From Carallia brachiata (Eukaryota; Streptophyta; Magnoliopsida; Malpighiales; Rhizophoraceae): 64,000 nt of DNA. Shown one piece after another: positions 48,001-61,829 of the stretch. A model generated the notes under the pieces. The model saw only the letters and a list, made by a program, of their open reading frames with translations, was not told where the DNA came from and ran no database searches. Position 1 is the first letter of the stretch, and each line of letters starts with the position of its first letter. The stretch covers positions 7,551,445 to 7,615,444 of the forward strand of contig JADCRB010000013.1 of NCBI GenBank assembly GCA_021464245.1, given 5' to 3'. The translations under genes and the position numbers were made by a program.

Positions 48001-48158
48001 CTGCAAGGCTTCCCAATTTCAGGCCTACCATGAGAAGAGTTGTACAAATGCTGGAAGATGCCGAGCCATGTAAATTTGTCGGCATCGTCATTGGCAAAGA
48101 TGATGGCAACCAGAAGAATGAAAAGAAGGACATGGACAAGTTCAGCACAGACCCTTAA
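45032..48158 (+). CDS. LRR receptor-like kinase, HAIKU2/RLK7 type (subfamily XI), two frameshifts
   Basis: Exons are 45032-47583 and 47759-48158. The intron is GT-AG and falls in the APE motif, as usual for this subfamily. The product is about 983 residues: signal peptide from MSTVYSSPR, an N-terminal LRR cap ending [12 protein letters not shown], roughly 20 LRRs, a membrane helix ([20 protein letters not shown], about 607-627), then a kinase with [29 protein letters not shown] (an RD kinase) and DFGLA. It acts at the plasma membrane. Relatives sense PIP-type peptides (RLK7) or control seed size (HAIKU2); the ligand here is unknown. Two breaks: one extra base before 45101, so the signal peptide runs into TGA 45101-45103, and one missing base near 47978, so the literal frame stops at TGA 47980-47982. 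Net length is unchanged in phase. All kinase motifs survive, so errors or a very young null are both possible. Confidence 0.9.
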
Positions 48159-48994
48159 AATGTCTTCCCAGTTAAAGTGGTTCTGCTTGGGGCTCTTATC
48201 CACCGATTAAGGTCAGGAATATCAAAATGCCCAAGGCGAGGTGTTCCATATACTGCCCGTAATAGAACTTGTATTTCTAGTAAAAGAAATAGTCTCCAGT
48301 TTTGATCAGTCTGATCTCAGAGATATGAAATAATCATAAGGAACCTTGTTTCTTGTATTGTACAACTGAAGTGAAGAGGATGCTATGCTACATTCATTAA
48401 AAACTGATAGCGGGGCATTTTTGTCCCAAGAACACAGCCTGAGCACGCTAAATTGAGCAACGGACCAACTAATGCAATAGACAGGCCGTGAGCATTATAA
48501 TTTATATGCGAAGTTGTTGATGGGTCAGAATTCAATCAAACCCATTAAGTCAGATTGACAAACACATCCATTTTTGTTTTTGGCACAGATACATCCATTA
48601 AAGTCAAGTTACATGTTTTTTTTTTTTTTTAAGGTCAAGTTGGATTGGGAAAATGGGTATTTTGCATGAGTAAGATTTGTGTTCGACTGCCACATTTCAA
48701 TCCCAAATTATAAGATTGGCGGTCATTATGCTGTACTCAGTGGTTTACATGTTGTATTTCTAGTCACGAGATCTCTAAGCTTGCCACTGGTAAGATCAAT
48801 TCTTAGCTCCGACGTCTACCAAATGGACTCTGAAGCATCAGATATACCAAAAACGATGATAGTCAATGGCAGGCGAACTGCACGATGGGCAAAGCGCAAG
48901 TGAGAATCCACCAGAAAGGCTCAGGAAAATTGGCCCAATAGTTGATGTGGGACATTTGGGGTGTCGTAAGACCCAAGATGGCTCTGCATAGAAT

Positions 48995-49117
48995 TCTACT
49001 GTAATTGGGCTTCTAGACTTAATCAGAACGAATAAAAGAGACTCCACCAGTAAAAAAATTCTACTGTTATGACCCAAAAAAAACAAAGGCTCTACTGTAA
49101 TTGGGCTTCTAGACTTA
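48995..49117. repeat. 27-bp exact direct repeat, 69-bp spacing
   Basis: Positions 48995-49021 and 49091-49117 are identical (beginning TCTACTGTAATTGGGCTTCT). Non-coding. It may be a local duplication or paired sites. Confidence 0.8.
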
Positions 49118-49149
49118 CTCGTGTCTATATATTGCGTGAACACAGAAAT

Positions 49150-49230
49150 AATAGCCCATCCTGGTGCCATCGAATTGGTTAATGCGCGCATTTTGAGTGA
49201 GAGGTCTCTAGTTTGAACGTTACTAAACGC
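49150..49230 (+). mobile_element. Probable SINE fragment
   Basis: GCCATCGAATTGGTTAATGC resembles box A and TCTCTAGTTTGAACGTT resembles box B at a suitable distance. Ends not delimited. Confidence 0.4.
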
Positions 49231-49464
49231 AAAATCGTTCAAGCCAAAGTCCATGAGTATAGTTAAATTTAAATTTTATTTAGTATGAGTTCTGCCGTAA
49301 TTATTTGGACTATTTCTACCATTGAGAGGTGCCCAATATTTTTTAACAAGACTGTTATGATACCACCCAATAATAAACACAGACGAATATAGTTATTAAA
49401 GTGATATAATTTTTTTATTTTTTTAATGTTAGTTCATTTACCTTTTGTATTTTTATATAATGAT

Positions 49465-49468
<4 letters not shown>

Positions 49469-49504
<36 letters not shown>
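49469..49504. repeat. (TA)n microsatellite
   Basis: An unbroken TA run of about 36 bases followed by CACACG. The Tyr/Ile frame across it is a by-product. Confidence 0.9.
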
Positions 49505-49510
<6 letters not shown>

Positions 49511-50924
49511 GTATATATAATTTTATTAGTTATTTCTAGTTTTGTCCACCACTCGTCTGATCGGGTGTGTGTTTTCCTTTTCCGAGTTTTGCAGTTAAAA
49601 TTTCTTCAAGAAAAAGGGGCCGAACCGCTCATTTTTGGTCCAGACATGACCATAGAAGCACGCCTTCGAACTGGCATCTGTATCTGTTATTAAATGTGTC
49701 CTACCACTCAGTAGCGTTTAAGTCGCAACAGCCTTTCTAGGCCTACGAGTGACTCCCTCTCTCCCCGATTGCCAATGCAGCAGAGGCCTGAGGTCGGGCG
49801 GCTATCCGCCCTGCCAACATTAACTCGTACTTAAAACTGTAATTAAATGTGCTCGGCTTCTCCATCCGGACGCTCCATATGTATTGCTTCGATTGCAGTG
49901 ACGCTGGTCAGAAAACTAAGAAACAAAGAACTCTTAAATTTATCAACTGATGCGGTAATTTAGTGGTGTTGCAGTGTATCTATCCCTAGTTGATCTAAGC
50001 ACTTTGCTGCTTCTCCTCCAGTATGAGATTGTAGGCATGATAGTATACTCCATTGAATGTTAGTAGATTTTAGATTTTTAATACTATTAGTATAAGATTG
50101 TAGGTGTGATAGTATATTCTATTGAATTGTAGTAGGTTTTAAATTCATTAATATTGTCAAATGTAGAGGAAACTCACTTAAAATACATAATATTTAAGTA
50201 GAAAGTCTACCTTATGGAGATAATTAAATGAATATAGTGATAGATAACTCTTAGTTTCGATTTATATACATAGTAATCAACATTCTTGAGATATTAAAAA
50301 ACAAAAATTCCTAAACTTATCTAATCCCTCCCAACAAACCAGCACATTACACATGTATGCGTTTTTATTGACTCCATTCATTGTTGAAAAAAATCAAACA
50401 TGATCGATCAGTCGGACTAGTTTAATTGGTAACCAGTCAGAGGTTCGATTTCGTCCGATTCATGGTTATTTTTAACAAAAATTCAAACGGGTCAAAACCA
50501 ATAAAAAAATCAGACTGGTTGGTCTGATCCAAAACAGATCAAAAATTCATAAATTATAATTTGACCTTAAATTTTATTTAAATTATAATTTAAACTCTAA
50601 ATTTAATTTAAAATTTTAATTTAATACTAAATTTAATTAAAATTTTTAATTTAATCATTAAAATTAAAAAAATTAATATTTCATTACATTTTATAACTAT
50701 TATTTTTTTAATTACTTTTACACATATATATATAAATTACTGGTTCAACCGATTTTATTAATTAAACATTAAACTACTAATAATTTTAATTTAATAATTA
50801 ATCTGATTCTGATATCCTCGACTCCGTTAAGTTTTAGCCAAAGATACCTTTTGTCCTTTTTTTTTTTTTTTGTTCCTCAGTGGGCGTCGGGCTGCTATTA
50901 AACTCTTGTTGGATGTTAAATAAT

Positions 50925-51424
50925 GAGATAAATATTTTTAAAGTCCTAAACCTTTAGATTTTTTTACGTTTGAGTTCTAAACCTTTTTAACATTTCATTT
51001 GAGTTCTAAATCTTTTAATTTTTTACTATATCAGTCCTTTAAATTACGAAAAATAGTCAATCTATTAATAAATGAGTTTAATTTAATAAAAATCATTTAA
51101 AAAAGCTTAAATACATGAGTTAAATATTTTTTTCATCAACAAACTATGCACATTAAATATTTTTTTAATCAACAAATATACGAATTAAATAAGTAACATG
51201 TATATTTTTTTATAAAAAAGACATTCAATTCATATATTTAATCTTTTTTAAATAATTTTTTATAAAGTTAAAATTATTTTTTAATAGATTGATCACTTTT
51301 GTTAAATAGAGGGACTAATTTGGTAGAAAATCAAAAAGTTTAGGACTCAAATGAAATGTCAAAAAGGTTTAGAACTCAAACGTAAAAAAACCTAAAGGTT
51401 TAGGACTAAAAAAATCTTTATCCC
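50925..51424. mobile_element. Mutator-like MITE with long TIRs and 10-bp TSD
   Basis: The left end starts GAGATAAATATTTTTAAAGT and the right end, read on the other strand, starts GGGATAAAGATTTTTTTAGT. The inverted similarity continues for roughly 130-150 bases through AAACCTTTA and TTTACGTTTGAGTTCTAAAC. GTTAAATAAT flanks both sides exactly (50915-50924 and 51425-51434). A 9-11-bp duplication with long TIRs is the Mutator signature. There is no transposase; the AT-rich middle has short inverted words. A decayed second copy lies at 57418-57904. Confidence 0.85.
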
Positions 51425-51434
51425 GTTAAATAAT

Positions 51435-53070
51435 GCCCCGGGGCTATGTTGGTAGGCCGTGAACATATGGCAGGGAATGTTACAAGCTAAAAGGCAAAGC
51501 AAAGCAATCTTGCCGACAGAGTAAATTTAAAAGAGAGATAAATTCGGCGGTATCCAACCTCCACTTAATTCAGTACTGGCCACTTTAGAATTGATAAAGT
51601 TGAGATTTAATTAACGGGGTATGTCGGCTGTTACAAGGCAGTTTTCAATTTCATTGTGGGCACGCCATGTTAGACTCATGATTTTGTTTGCAATTAATAA
51701 ATTAATCCAAGAGCACAAGCCTTTGAGGTAATGATCTTGTCAAATTATGTCAATTTATGGGTGGACAGCTATTACAATGACAAGATTGTTGAAATGTCAC
51801 AATTGTAAAACGCTGTAATCATTCATTTTTTTTCAACTCTAAGATATTTAGAATTTCATAAGATGAATTTAGAATAAAGTGTGTAGACTCAAATTTAATA
51901 TTTAGAATTTTATAAGATGAATTTAAAAACATAATTTGAGTATCTAAACTTGTATTAAAAATTTATATTGTAAATTGGAAGCCAAATGACTAAAAAAATG
52001 TATTGCGATTACCATAAATTACTGTCTTACCGATATTCAGGTACTAAAAGAACAAATTAAACGGATATGCAGTCGCTATCAGATTATAAGTATACATTTT
52101 TGTACCTACAGCAAGAAAATGCGGGTGGGGCAGATTGCAATTCCGGTCTCGTTAGAATTGATACAATGATTGAACTGTACTTGGCCAAATGTTAGGTCAC
52201 TTGTTACAGCAAAACGCGAAAAAACACAGCTGGGTTTGAACATGCATATAAATCAATTCCCCAGTTTCATTTAATCGGTCTTTTATTCTTTTACCCACTA
52301 TTAATATATTATTTTACTTTATTCCATGATTTCATTAAATTTTAAATTTCAAAACAAATTATTTTAAAAATAAGTAAATTTCATTTTTTTAATTTTTAAA
52401 AAAATACATTACAAATATCAATTATTAAATTTATCGACTAATATCAAAGGTCACCCATTAGTATATTCATTTAATCTCTCTCATAAAAAATGTCATCCAA
52501 TCGAACATTGTTGAGCCCGCATGATATTTTTTTATGTCTGATTTAATACAAATGAATTTAAAATTTAATACTTTGTAACCATATAAATTTCCTTTAAATT
52601 TTTGAACGCAGAAGATTATAAGAAAACTCAGCCTTCAACTAATATAAAAAAAGACGTACCGAAACACTGTCCGACTATCATCTTAGATAATAGTAAAATT
52701 CAAATTTACTGTGATGAATGCTACATAATTAAATTCGGTTTGTTTAATTTTTTTTCCCCCTTATACCTCGAAAGACGGGTACAGTAGTACAAGAGGCAGA
52801 GGCAGGCGGAGGAAGGGAAGGTGCACAGACACTGTGAGAGAGAGAAAGAGGAGAGAGCGACAAAACGGGGTTGTTTTTGGTGAAATGAGCAAGAAGAGGG
52901 AACAAAGAAAGGGTTGAAAATGGCCTTTCTCCGACCTCCCCACAAGGCCATATGTCTGCCGAACCTCCTCTCTTGACCAATCAAAAATTTCCCCTTTTTA
53001 CCTTTTTTACACCCTTACAACAGAAACCGCATACCCACTTCCTCAACATCATCATCATCATCATCTCTCT
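51435..53070. other. AT-rich spacer
   Basis: No gene is supported. TTTAGAATTTCATAAGATGAATTTAGAA-type words recur near 51848 and 51900. From about 52760 the composition becomes less AT-rich on approach to the 53.2-kb locus, with open minus-strand frames of 60-87 codons that I do not recognise. Confidence 0.4.
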
Positions 53071-53071
53071 C

Positions 53072-53078
53072 TATATAT
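53072..53078 (+). promoter_or_regulatory. Putative TATA box of the 53.2-kb locus
   Basis: TATATAT is preceded by CATCAT and CTCT repeats and followed 111 bases later by ATG 53189. The leader contains a GA repeat at about 53118-53140. This is a typical plant core promoter arrangement. Confidence 0.45.
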
Positions 53079-53188
53079 CGCTTTCATTCAAAAACCCCCC
53101 GAAAAACAGAGAGCACCTGGAGAGAGAGAGAGAGAGAAAAAGCTATGTGATACGCTTGTCGGGCTTGGCTTAGTTACACTGTTCTGCA

Positions 53189-55170
53189 ATGGCTGCTGCT
53201 GGTGGTGGTGTTGTTGATGACGCCCTTTTCTCTTCCATACTGTGCAATGACAAAGATGCCCTCGCTGGGCTTGGAGTGCCCTCTCGCTGTTCCATCGTAA
53301 ATCGGAGGTCATTTTGGTGCATTCAAAGATAGGGAAAAAAAAAATAGAAATAAAAAAGAGTCAGTACAACGCAGGTTGCTACAAAGGCAGACAGGGATGG
53401 AGCCAGGCAAAGCATACAAAACCACAAAACTGTTCACAAAAAAAAAAATACAAAACCACAAAAAAAAAAAAGACCCACACCGACCTTTTTTTGTTCTTTC
53501 TTCTGTATTTTTATTCATATGACGAGAAGGAAGGGAGCATACTGTTGGCCATGGATTGTGGGTACTGTTTGTGACTATTGAAATGCAGAGGAGAAGGCAT
53601 ATGATGAAAGATTTAGATGGAATTTTTCACATGTATGTATTGTATTTCAAAAACGTTGTACTCATTTTTCTTAATATTGGATTAATGGACATGGCCATTC
53701 ATTGGTGGTAGCTTTTATGTTTTTTCTCAATAATGTTTCCTCTTTCCAGAATTTTATTTTCGCTTCTCCACTTATAGTTGTCAGTAATGGGTTTTTTGGT
53801 ATGAGTTCAATTATCTGACAGCCAAAGAATGTTTCTTTATCATTCACTTCCTTGTGCCACTGAAGCAAGTAACAAATTTTGAGGGGTTTTGGGAGCGTAG
53901 AGCTTCTTACACGTTTTTGTGAGATGTTGGAAGCACTATGCAGTGCTATATCCCTGTTCTCTATGTAGTTCTTTGAAAGGATGAAAATAAAACCTTGCAT
54001 TTTGGCTGTTGTTTTTATGGAGTTCTCACGTGTACCCTTGCCCTGGGAATTCTGAGGAGAGAAGGGTTAGTGGCTGTTTGGTTTTGCTTGGTTCGCGTGA
54101 GTTCATCTTTATACTTGCATTCAATTGAGTTCTGTTAGTAGAGGTGGCAGAATGGGGAACTATCATCCTTTGTAGTGAGCCCATTACTAGTTTCAATTCA
54201 AAGTCTCGATTGAGTTTACTTGCTTTTAGTTGAATGCTGATAGGCACTTTGTTGAGTATAAATTTCTCTTCCATGTAGTAATTTTTCTTAAATGTTGAAC
54301 AAATATTCTTCCAAGACTCTGTTTTCACCATTTTTGTTTGGCATAATTGTGTTTGGCTCACATAACTAGTCTTTCACCTTGTCTTCCCACAAGTGCTATG
54401 CCTAACATTTGCTTCCTTTATTTTGGATTTTGCAAGTGACACACAACAGTGAAATACATGCAGTTCTTTCATGCTGAGCGGAAAGTCCCTTAAGCACAAT
54501 GTTGAAGTTCTGTGCTATACGCCTTGTTCTTTTTTTTTTTTTTTGCATTGTTTTTTGTGGTTTCTCTCAATCTTTTTGTACATCTTTACTTTTGCAGATT
54601 CAAATCTTTCTAGACATAATTGTATCACTTATCAAAACGGTTAGCGAGCCAGTTGGTTGGCAAACACTATTCATTCCAGGCATTAGGCTTGGTATTATTG
54701 GATATGAGGCCCTAATATTGTGCCTATGTTTATTTCTTTGGAGCAGATAGCTGTTCAACGAGAGCTCAGTGGCTTGTTTCGTGCATTCTCGCTGATGGTC
54801 GGTCCTTACATGAAGTCACATAACAAGCTCAGTATGCCACTCGTAGCATTCCGCAATTGGCCAAGATATTGTAATTTGCAACGTGACCCGTTGACAGGGT
54901 TAATGTTCCCATTTTCTTTTTTGACGTTATAATTTGGCGTTGCTTTGTTTTGTATTCTTATCATTTTTAGCTACCTTATAAATTCCTACTTTTGATATTG
55001 CCAATGAGTCTGCCCACTCAATGTCTTATTCAGGGAAAGAAACTTGCCTGCTCAGATCAAGCACTTATGTTGGACATCAAATCTGTCTGATCATGAGTTC
55101 ATCACTGGTATGATCACTCGGTTGCGCGAGATAGATCTCCGTACCAAGTTTCATTTGTTTTTTCCCTAGG
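53189..55170 (+). CDS. Unrecognised, probably transcribed and spliced locus
   Basis: ATG 53189 starts a clean codon series MAAAGGGVVDDALFSSI with sequence to CSI and then GTAAAT, a possible donor at about 53297. Further downstream are exon-like pieces after good acceptors. One starts at about 54748 and reads AVQRELSGLFRAFSLMVG, then MKSHNKLSMPL up to about 54898. Another after CAG at about 55035 reads either RNLPAQIKHLCW with ITRLREIDLRTKFHLF, or another frame. I cannot assign a family or a trustworthy exon chain. TATA box, GA-rich leader and balanced composition argue for a real transcript. It could instead be a decayed gene or a non-coding RNA. Coordinates give only the span. Confidence 0.35.
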
Positions 55171-55296
55171 ATTGGAGGATTCCGTTTGGAACATCTGCCT
55201 CTCAAGCATCTGCTTCAAGTTGTTTCCTTTGTTTGGAGCATCTCCTTGTTTTTAACTTTTGAGTGGTCTTTATTCAGATCACTGCTAGAGCTACTT

Positions 55297-55494
55297 TTTT
55301 TTTTTTTTTTCTAAGACCGTCCAGTGTCCAATTTAATAGACTGACTAATCTGAATCGATTCGAGCGGGATCTTAAAGGGTGATAGAGGTTTTCCAATAAA
55401 TATTTAACGCGACTGCATTTTCAAGAACTCGAACTCGAAATTTCTGATTAAGCGGTGACAGACTCTTATCATCCGTACCAACGCTTGCTATTAT
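55297..55494 (-). mobile_element. tRNA-derived SINE with poly(A) tail and target duplication
   Basis: On the minus strand the unit runs from 55494 to a poly(A) tail that appears as poly-T at 55295-55310. It carries box B-like CGAGTTCGAGTTCTTGA about 60 bases from its start. Flanks TGCTAGAGCTACTT (55283-55296) and TGCTAAAGCTACTT (55495-55508) are a 14-bp target duplication with one mismatch. Confidence 0.8.
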
Positions 55495-55511
55495 TGCTAA
55501 AGCTACTTCTG

Positions 55512-56110
55512 ACTCAAGCACTGCTATAACAATTGCTTGCTTGTCCTGGCACGCCTATAACAATGATTTTTTTTTTGTTATATTTTTTTCTCACTACAAT
55601 TTGCTTGATACAATTGTTATTCAATCTGATTTTCAGATCTTTCTTTGGGGACCTGCGATCCTTGTTATGTGGTTTGTTGCTTAGTGAAATCAAAGCAGAT
55701 AGCTTTTACTAAGCAATTCACCATGGTCTGGATGTTTTTTCCTGCCCGATACGCTGCATGACAACGATATCAACATTTTTGTTCTTGGCAAGAATAATTG
55801 GATACCAACCATGCATAGTACATGCATATCCTCCGAGCTGCAGAACTACAAAACCAGATGTGGACTGCTTCGGTTGTTTGGGCATTTCCATTTTTTTATG
55901 ACTTGTCTGTGTTATGAGGCTTATGACTTCGGAATTTGCCAAGGGTATGCACGTTCAACAGGGATAAAGTCGAGATAATGGGCTGGACTTGAAATGGCTC
56001 AATGGGGCCAAAAAAATTGATTTTCTTTTATAGTCTTGTTGGCGATGGAAACAAAGGTATGGGTAATGGACTCGGGGACTATAATCTAATCAAGTGGCAA
56101 AAGATTAAAC
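55512..56110. other. Spacer between SINE and LINE
   Basis: No gene is supported. The minus-strand frame at 55718-55942 has no recognisable content. Confidence 0.4.
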
Positions 56111-56124
56111 AAAAAAAGTTTGGA

Positions 56125-56640
56125 TTGATGGTCGTTGGCTGGACACCCTCCAATGGCGGTTGTGTTAAGCTTAACACTGAAGGTGCCTCCCGCAGACATC
56201 CTGGCCTAGTTTGTGCAGGGGATATTCTTCGTGATCAGTCTAGACGATGGCTTCTTGGATTTGCACAATACATTGCGGTCTGCTCCTCCTTTGCAGCAGA
56301 GTTTTGGGTATATACACTGGCCTTGATATATCCTGAAACTATAAGTTCAGGGGCGTTTGATTGCCTAATACCCACCCACATGCCATTATAGTCTAGAGTT
56401 GTTCTTACGTAGTTGGTCGATCACACTATTCCATGTGTGCAGAGAAGGAAATGATTTAGCAGACTTGATGACTACTTATACCTTCTCCTTGCCGTGGGGA
56501 GTGCATATGTCCCTGGATCCTTCGCCCAGTGTCCTTACTAAGTTACAACAGGATGTCATCGAGTAACTTGGCCTCGATTGGTTATCCTATAGAGGTTCCT
56601 GTATTCTACTGGGCTCTTACCCTCTATTGAGACAAAAAAA
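56125..56640 (+). mobile_element. 5'-truncated LINE: terminal RNase H domain and poly(A)
   Basis: The insert begins just before VVGWTPSNGGCVKLNTEGAS, the opening of the RNase H-like domain that ends many plant LINE ORF2 proteins. It continues AGDILRDQSRRWLLGFAQ and CSSFAAEFW. After one or more frame breaks it reads GNDLADLM and TFSLPWG, the usual C-terminal motif. It ends with poly(A) at about 56634-56647. AAAAAAAGTTTGGA at 56111-56124 recurs at 56641-56654, a plausible 14-bp target duplication. 5' truncation with a tail is standard for LINE insertion. Confidence 0.75.
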
Positions 56641-57417
56641 AAAAAAAGTTTGGACTCATACCAGTCTATCATGTCAATCTGTTGTACTCAAATCAACAAA
56701 TACAATAGTAACTGACTATATTAATATTTTGTATAATAATTTTGTTTTAGGAAGTTTTTTATAAAAAAATCAAATATTTTTAGTTTATACTATATGAAAT
56801 CTATAATTTTATGTTGTAAAGTAACACTCATCTAATTTTATATTTTTATTTTATTATTTTATTTTTGTTATTTTATATTTTATCAATATAATTATATTAT
56901 ATTAATAAGTGGTTGGATTATTAATTTAAGTAAGTCTGTATAGATGCTAGCATTGGTCTGCAACTGCACTCAAGATTAAAACAAGGAAGACAGTCATTCG
57001 GTGTGCACGTTGGCGTAAATGTGTGTCAAATCAAAATTCAATCTTGAAGTCAAAATCGACGTTAAATTTTGCCAATAAAGTGCTAACATTTGACAATTTA
57101 TTAGGTTCAAACGCAATGCTGCAGTTCACCTCCTTCCAATTGACATTGTATTTTCCTCTAAGGCTTCCTGCGCCTCTCAAATTGTTTGACTTTTAAATTG
57201 TGATCGTCACTGAAACTTTAAATTTTGCCACATTTAAGGTACCAGGTAGAGGTGGCTAACACGTAGATCAAGTTGGACTTGAATCGGATTATTTCAAATG
57301 AAACCAAAACTAATATAAAATTGAAAATAAGTTTGTCTCTATACCCCGTTATGAATAAGTGCTAAGGAACCAAATAATTCTTACATTTGTAAAAATTTAA
57401 GGGCCAAGATGACTTTT

Positions 57418-57904
57418 AAGGATATCAATATTTTTAATTCTAAACTTTTAAATTTTTTTACATTTAAATTTTAAATATTTTTGACATTTCATTTGAATTC
57501 TAAACCTTTTAATTTCATATTATATCAGTTATTTAAATTACAAAAATAATAAATCAATTAATAAATGAGTTTAACTTAATAAAAATTATTTAAAAATGAT
57601 TATATATATGAATTAAATATTTTTTCATCAAAAAAATATGCATAATAAATATTTTTTAATCAACAAATATACAAATTATATAAGTAACATACATATTTTT
57701 GATAAAAAAAAAATATTTATTCATATATTTAATCTTTTTTTAAATAATTTTTTATAAAGTTAAAATTATTTTTTAATAAATTAATTATTTTTAGTAAATA
57801 AAGAGTCTGATTTGATAAAAAATTTAAAATTTAAATAAATTACAAAAAATTAAAATTTTAACATAAAAAATTAAAATATTAAAAAATAAAAATATTAATA
57901 CCCT
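57418..57904. mobile_element. Decayed second copy of the Mutator-like MITE
   Basis: It is colinear with 50925-51424 along the whole length, including TTTGACATTTCATTTGA, ATAAATGAGTTTAA and TTTTTATAAAGTTAAAATTA. Many differences are C-to-T or G-to-A relative to the younger copy, the pattern of methylated-cytosine decay. Ends GGATATCAATATTTTT and, inverted, GGGTATTAATATTTTT remain visible. Confidence 0.75.
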
Positions 57905-59387
57905 ATCACTTTACCTTTAGGCCTATTAGCCACTCATTGTTGGCTAATGACGCTTATACCAGGAATCAGCAAGGGGCCCAGCTATCCATTTTTGGTGGAA
58001 ACGTACAATGGACTCGTCAATCGTCATCACAGCCCCATATGCCGCTGTCATTTGTCCGCATACATTTCCAACGACACAAGCAAAGTAGCCAACTTTTCTG
58101 TTTCTTGACCTGCCTCCTTGTACGTTGTACCCCAGTATCCACCTTTGCTAGGTTGCCCATGGAAAAATACAAAATGTAACTAGTGCAATTGGTCTTTTCC
58201 ATGCGGATTTTTCTTAGGAAAAATTCACTTGAGCCCAGAACTTTAATATGGGTGTTGATTACAGTATAGAATTATTGCATAATGAGAAATAAAAGTAAAA
58301 TAAAATGCCAGATGAACGTAGAATATTAACTAAAGAATCTCACTTACTTATAAGAAGTTAGGTTTACTCCTTCTTGGCAGATGAGAATTTTATGTCTGTT
58401 ATAGTAAGCTTGAAGATTCGAAGAGGGTTTTCTAGTAGAAAATTTTTGCTTCTAAATGACTTGAATGAAATTATTTATTCGCGCAGTCCATCGTTAAGAA
58501 AAGATGGCTTGACGTCTATAGTCCAGCTAGGATCACCAACATCTCTATAATTATATAGTGTCAAATATACATTTAATTCTCAATACTTTAACATAAATTT
58601 AAATGCATGACTCGTAGTATAAATGAAATGCTTTGGTACACCCCTTTTAATATTGGAAATATTAGGTATACTGAATATGGTAGTGAGCCAAACATACCAA
58701 ATCTAATAAAAAATTAATAAGGTTTTTGATTTTTTAAATTTTTTATAGCATAAGATATACATATTTATTAAAATATTAATTTTTTTGTACTATTTTAAAC
58801 TACATTTTTTTGAATAAATTTTTTTAAAGAATCTCATATAATTTTTAAATTTTACATTAAAAAATAACATACATCTAAATATAAATTTTAATTATATAAA
58901 AAAGAAAAATAATATTATACTATTTTTAGTATTTGTAACTGGACTTTTTTTATATTATCTTCTTTTTTTGGACACATCAATAAAAAAAAAACTAAAAAAA
59001 CAAAAAACACCGCACCCGCCTGCCAGCATCGTCACATGTGCTCCAACAATTATGCTTTGCAGTTTTCGCCCGTTTGTTATTTCCATTACGCCGCCGTCTT
59101 CACCGCTCTAAATAGTCCTCCGATAAAATTACTCCATTACCCTTGTCAAGCACAGAAGCGCAATGGCACCATTGTAATTTCAATCAAATCCCAAACCCGT
59201 TACACCAAACTGAAAATCGAAAATCAAAATTCAAAAAACATTGAGCGGGCCAATCCAACCATGGTTAGATCGGTTAGTTAAGCGGCCACCCTGGCGGGGG
59301 CGTACTAACCACGGTTAGCTCACCATAGTTATAGAAACCATCCAATACGTAGGCCTCTTTGCCCTTCTCCTTCGTATCTCTTCAATC
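57905..59387. other. Upstream region of the tubulin gene
   Basis: No gene is recognised. Near 59255-59330 ACCATGGTTAG, TAACCACGGTTAG and CACCATAGTTAT are related words in a GC-richer patch that could hold promoter elements. Confidence 0.4.
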
Positions 59388-59394
59388 TATATAA
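59388..59394 (+). promoter_or_regulatory. TATA box of the alpha-tubulin gene
   Basis: TATATAA lies 147 bases before the ATG at 59535, followed by a C/T-rich leader typical of strongly expressed plant genes. Confidence 0.65.
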
Positions 59395-59474
59395 TACATC
59401 CAATCCCTGCACAACTCACCCACAAATTGAAAGGCGTCTTCATAAACGCCGCCGCCGCTCTCTTACATCTTTAA

Positions 59475-61666
<2,192 letters not shown>

Positions 61667-61803
61667 AGAAATGCATTTTCTTTTGTGAGTTTAATGTGAC
61701 TGTTGCGTTTCGTTTATGAATCATGTTGCTTGTGGATGTTCGTGTGGTACCTTTGCTTTGAGTCATTTCATGTGTTGTGGTACTTGTGATCATTTGGTAT
61801 TAT

Positions 61804-61809
61804 AATAAA
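61804..61809 (+). terminator. Poly(A) signal of the alpha-tubulin gene
   Basis: AATAAA lies 138 bases after the stop, following a TG-rich stretch. Confidence 0.6.
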
Positions 61810-61829
61810 CAGCCTTCCGGGTCCAACCT

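Larger units (their letters stand above)
48159..50924. other. Spacer 3' of the receptor kinase
   Basis: No gene is supported. It holds a 27-bp exact direct repeat (48995-49021 and 49091-49117), a SINE candidate near 49150, the TA microsatellite at 49469-49504, and a repeat-like patch at 50405-50545 with GGTTCGATTTCGTCC and words like CGGACTAGTTTAATTGGT. Confidence 0.5.

Noticed and set aside
45311..48203. Antisense frames across the receptor kinase
   Set aside because: Opposite strand of a clearly recognised LRR kinase gene.
49445..49693. Frame with repeated Tyr-Ile
   Set aside because: Product of the TA microsatellite.
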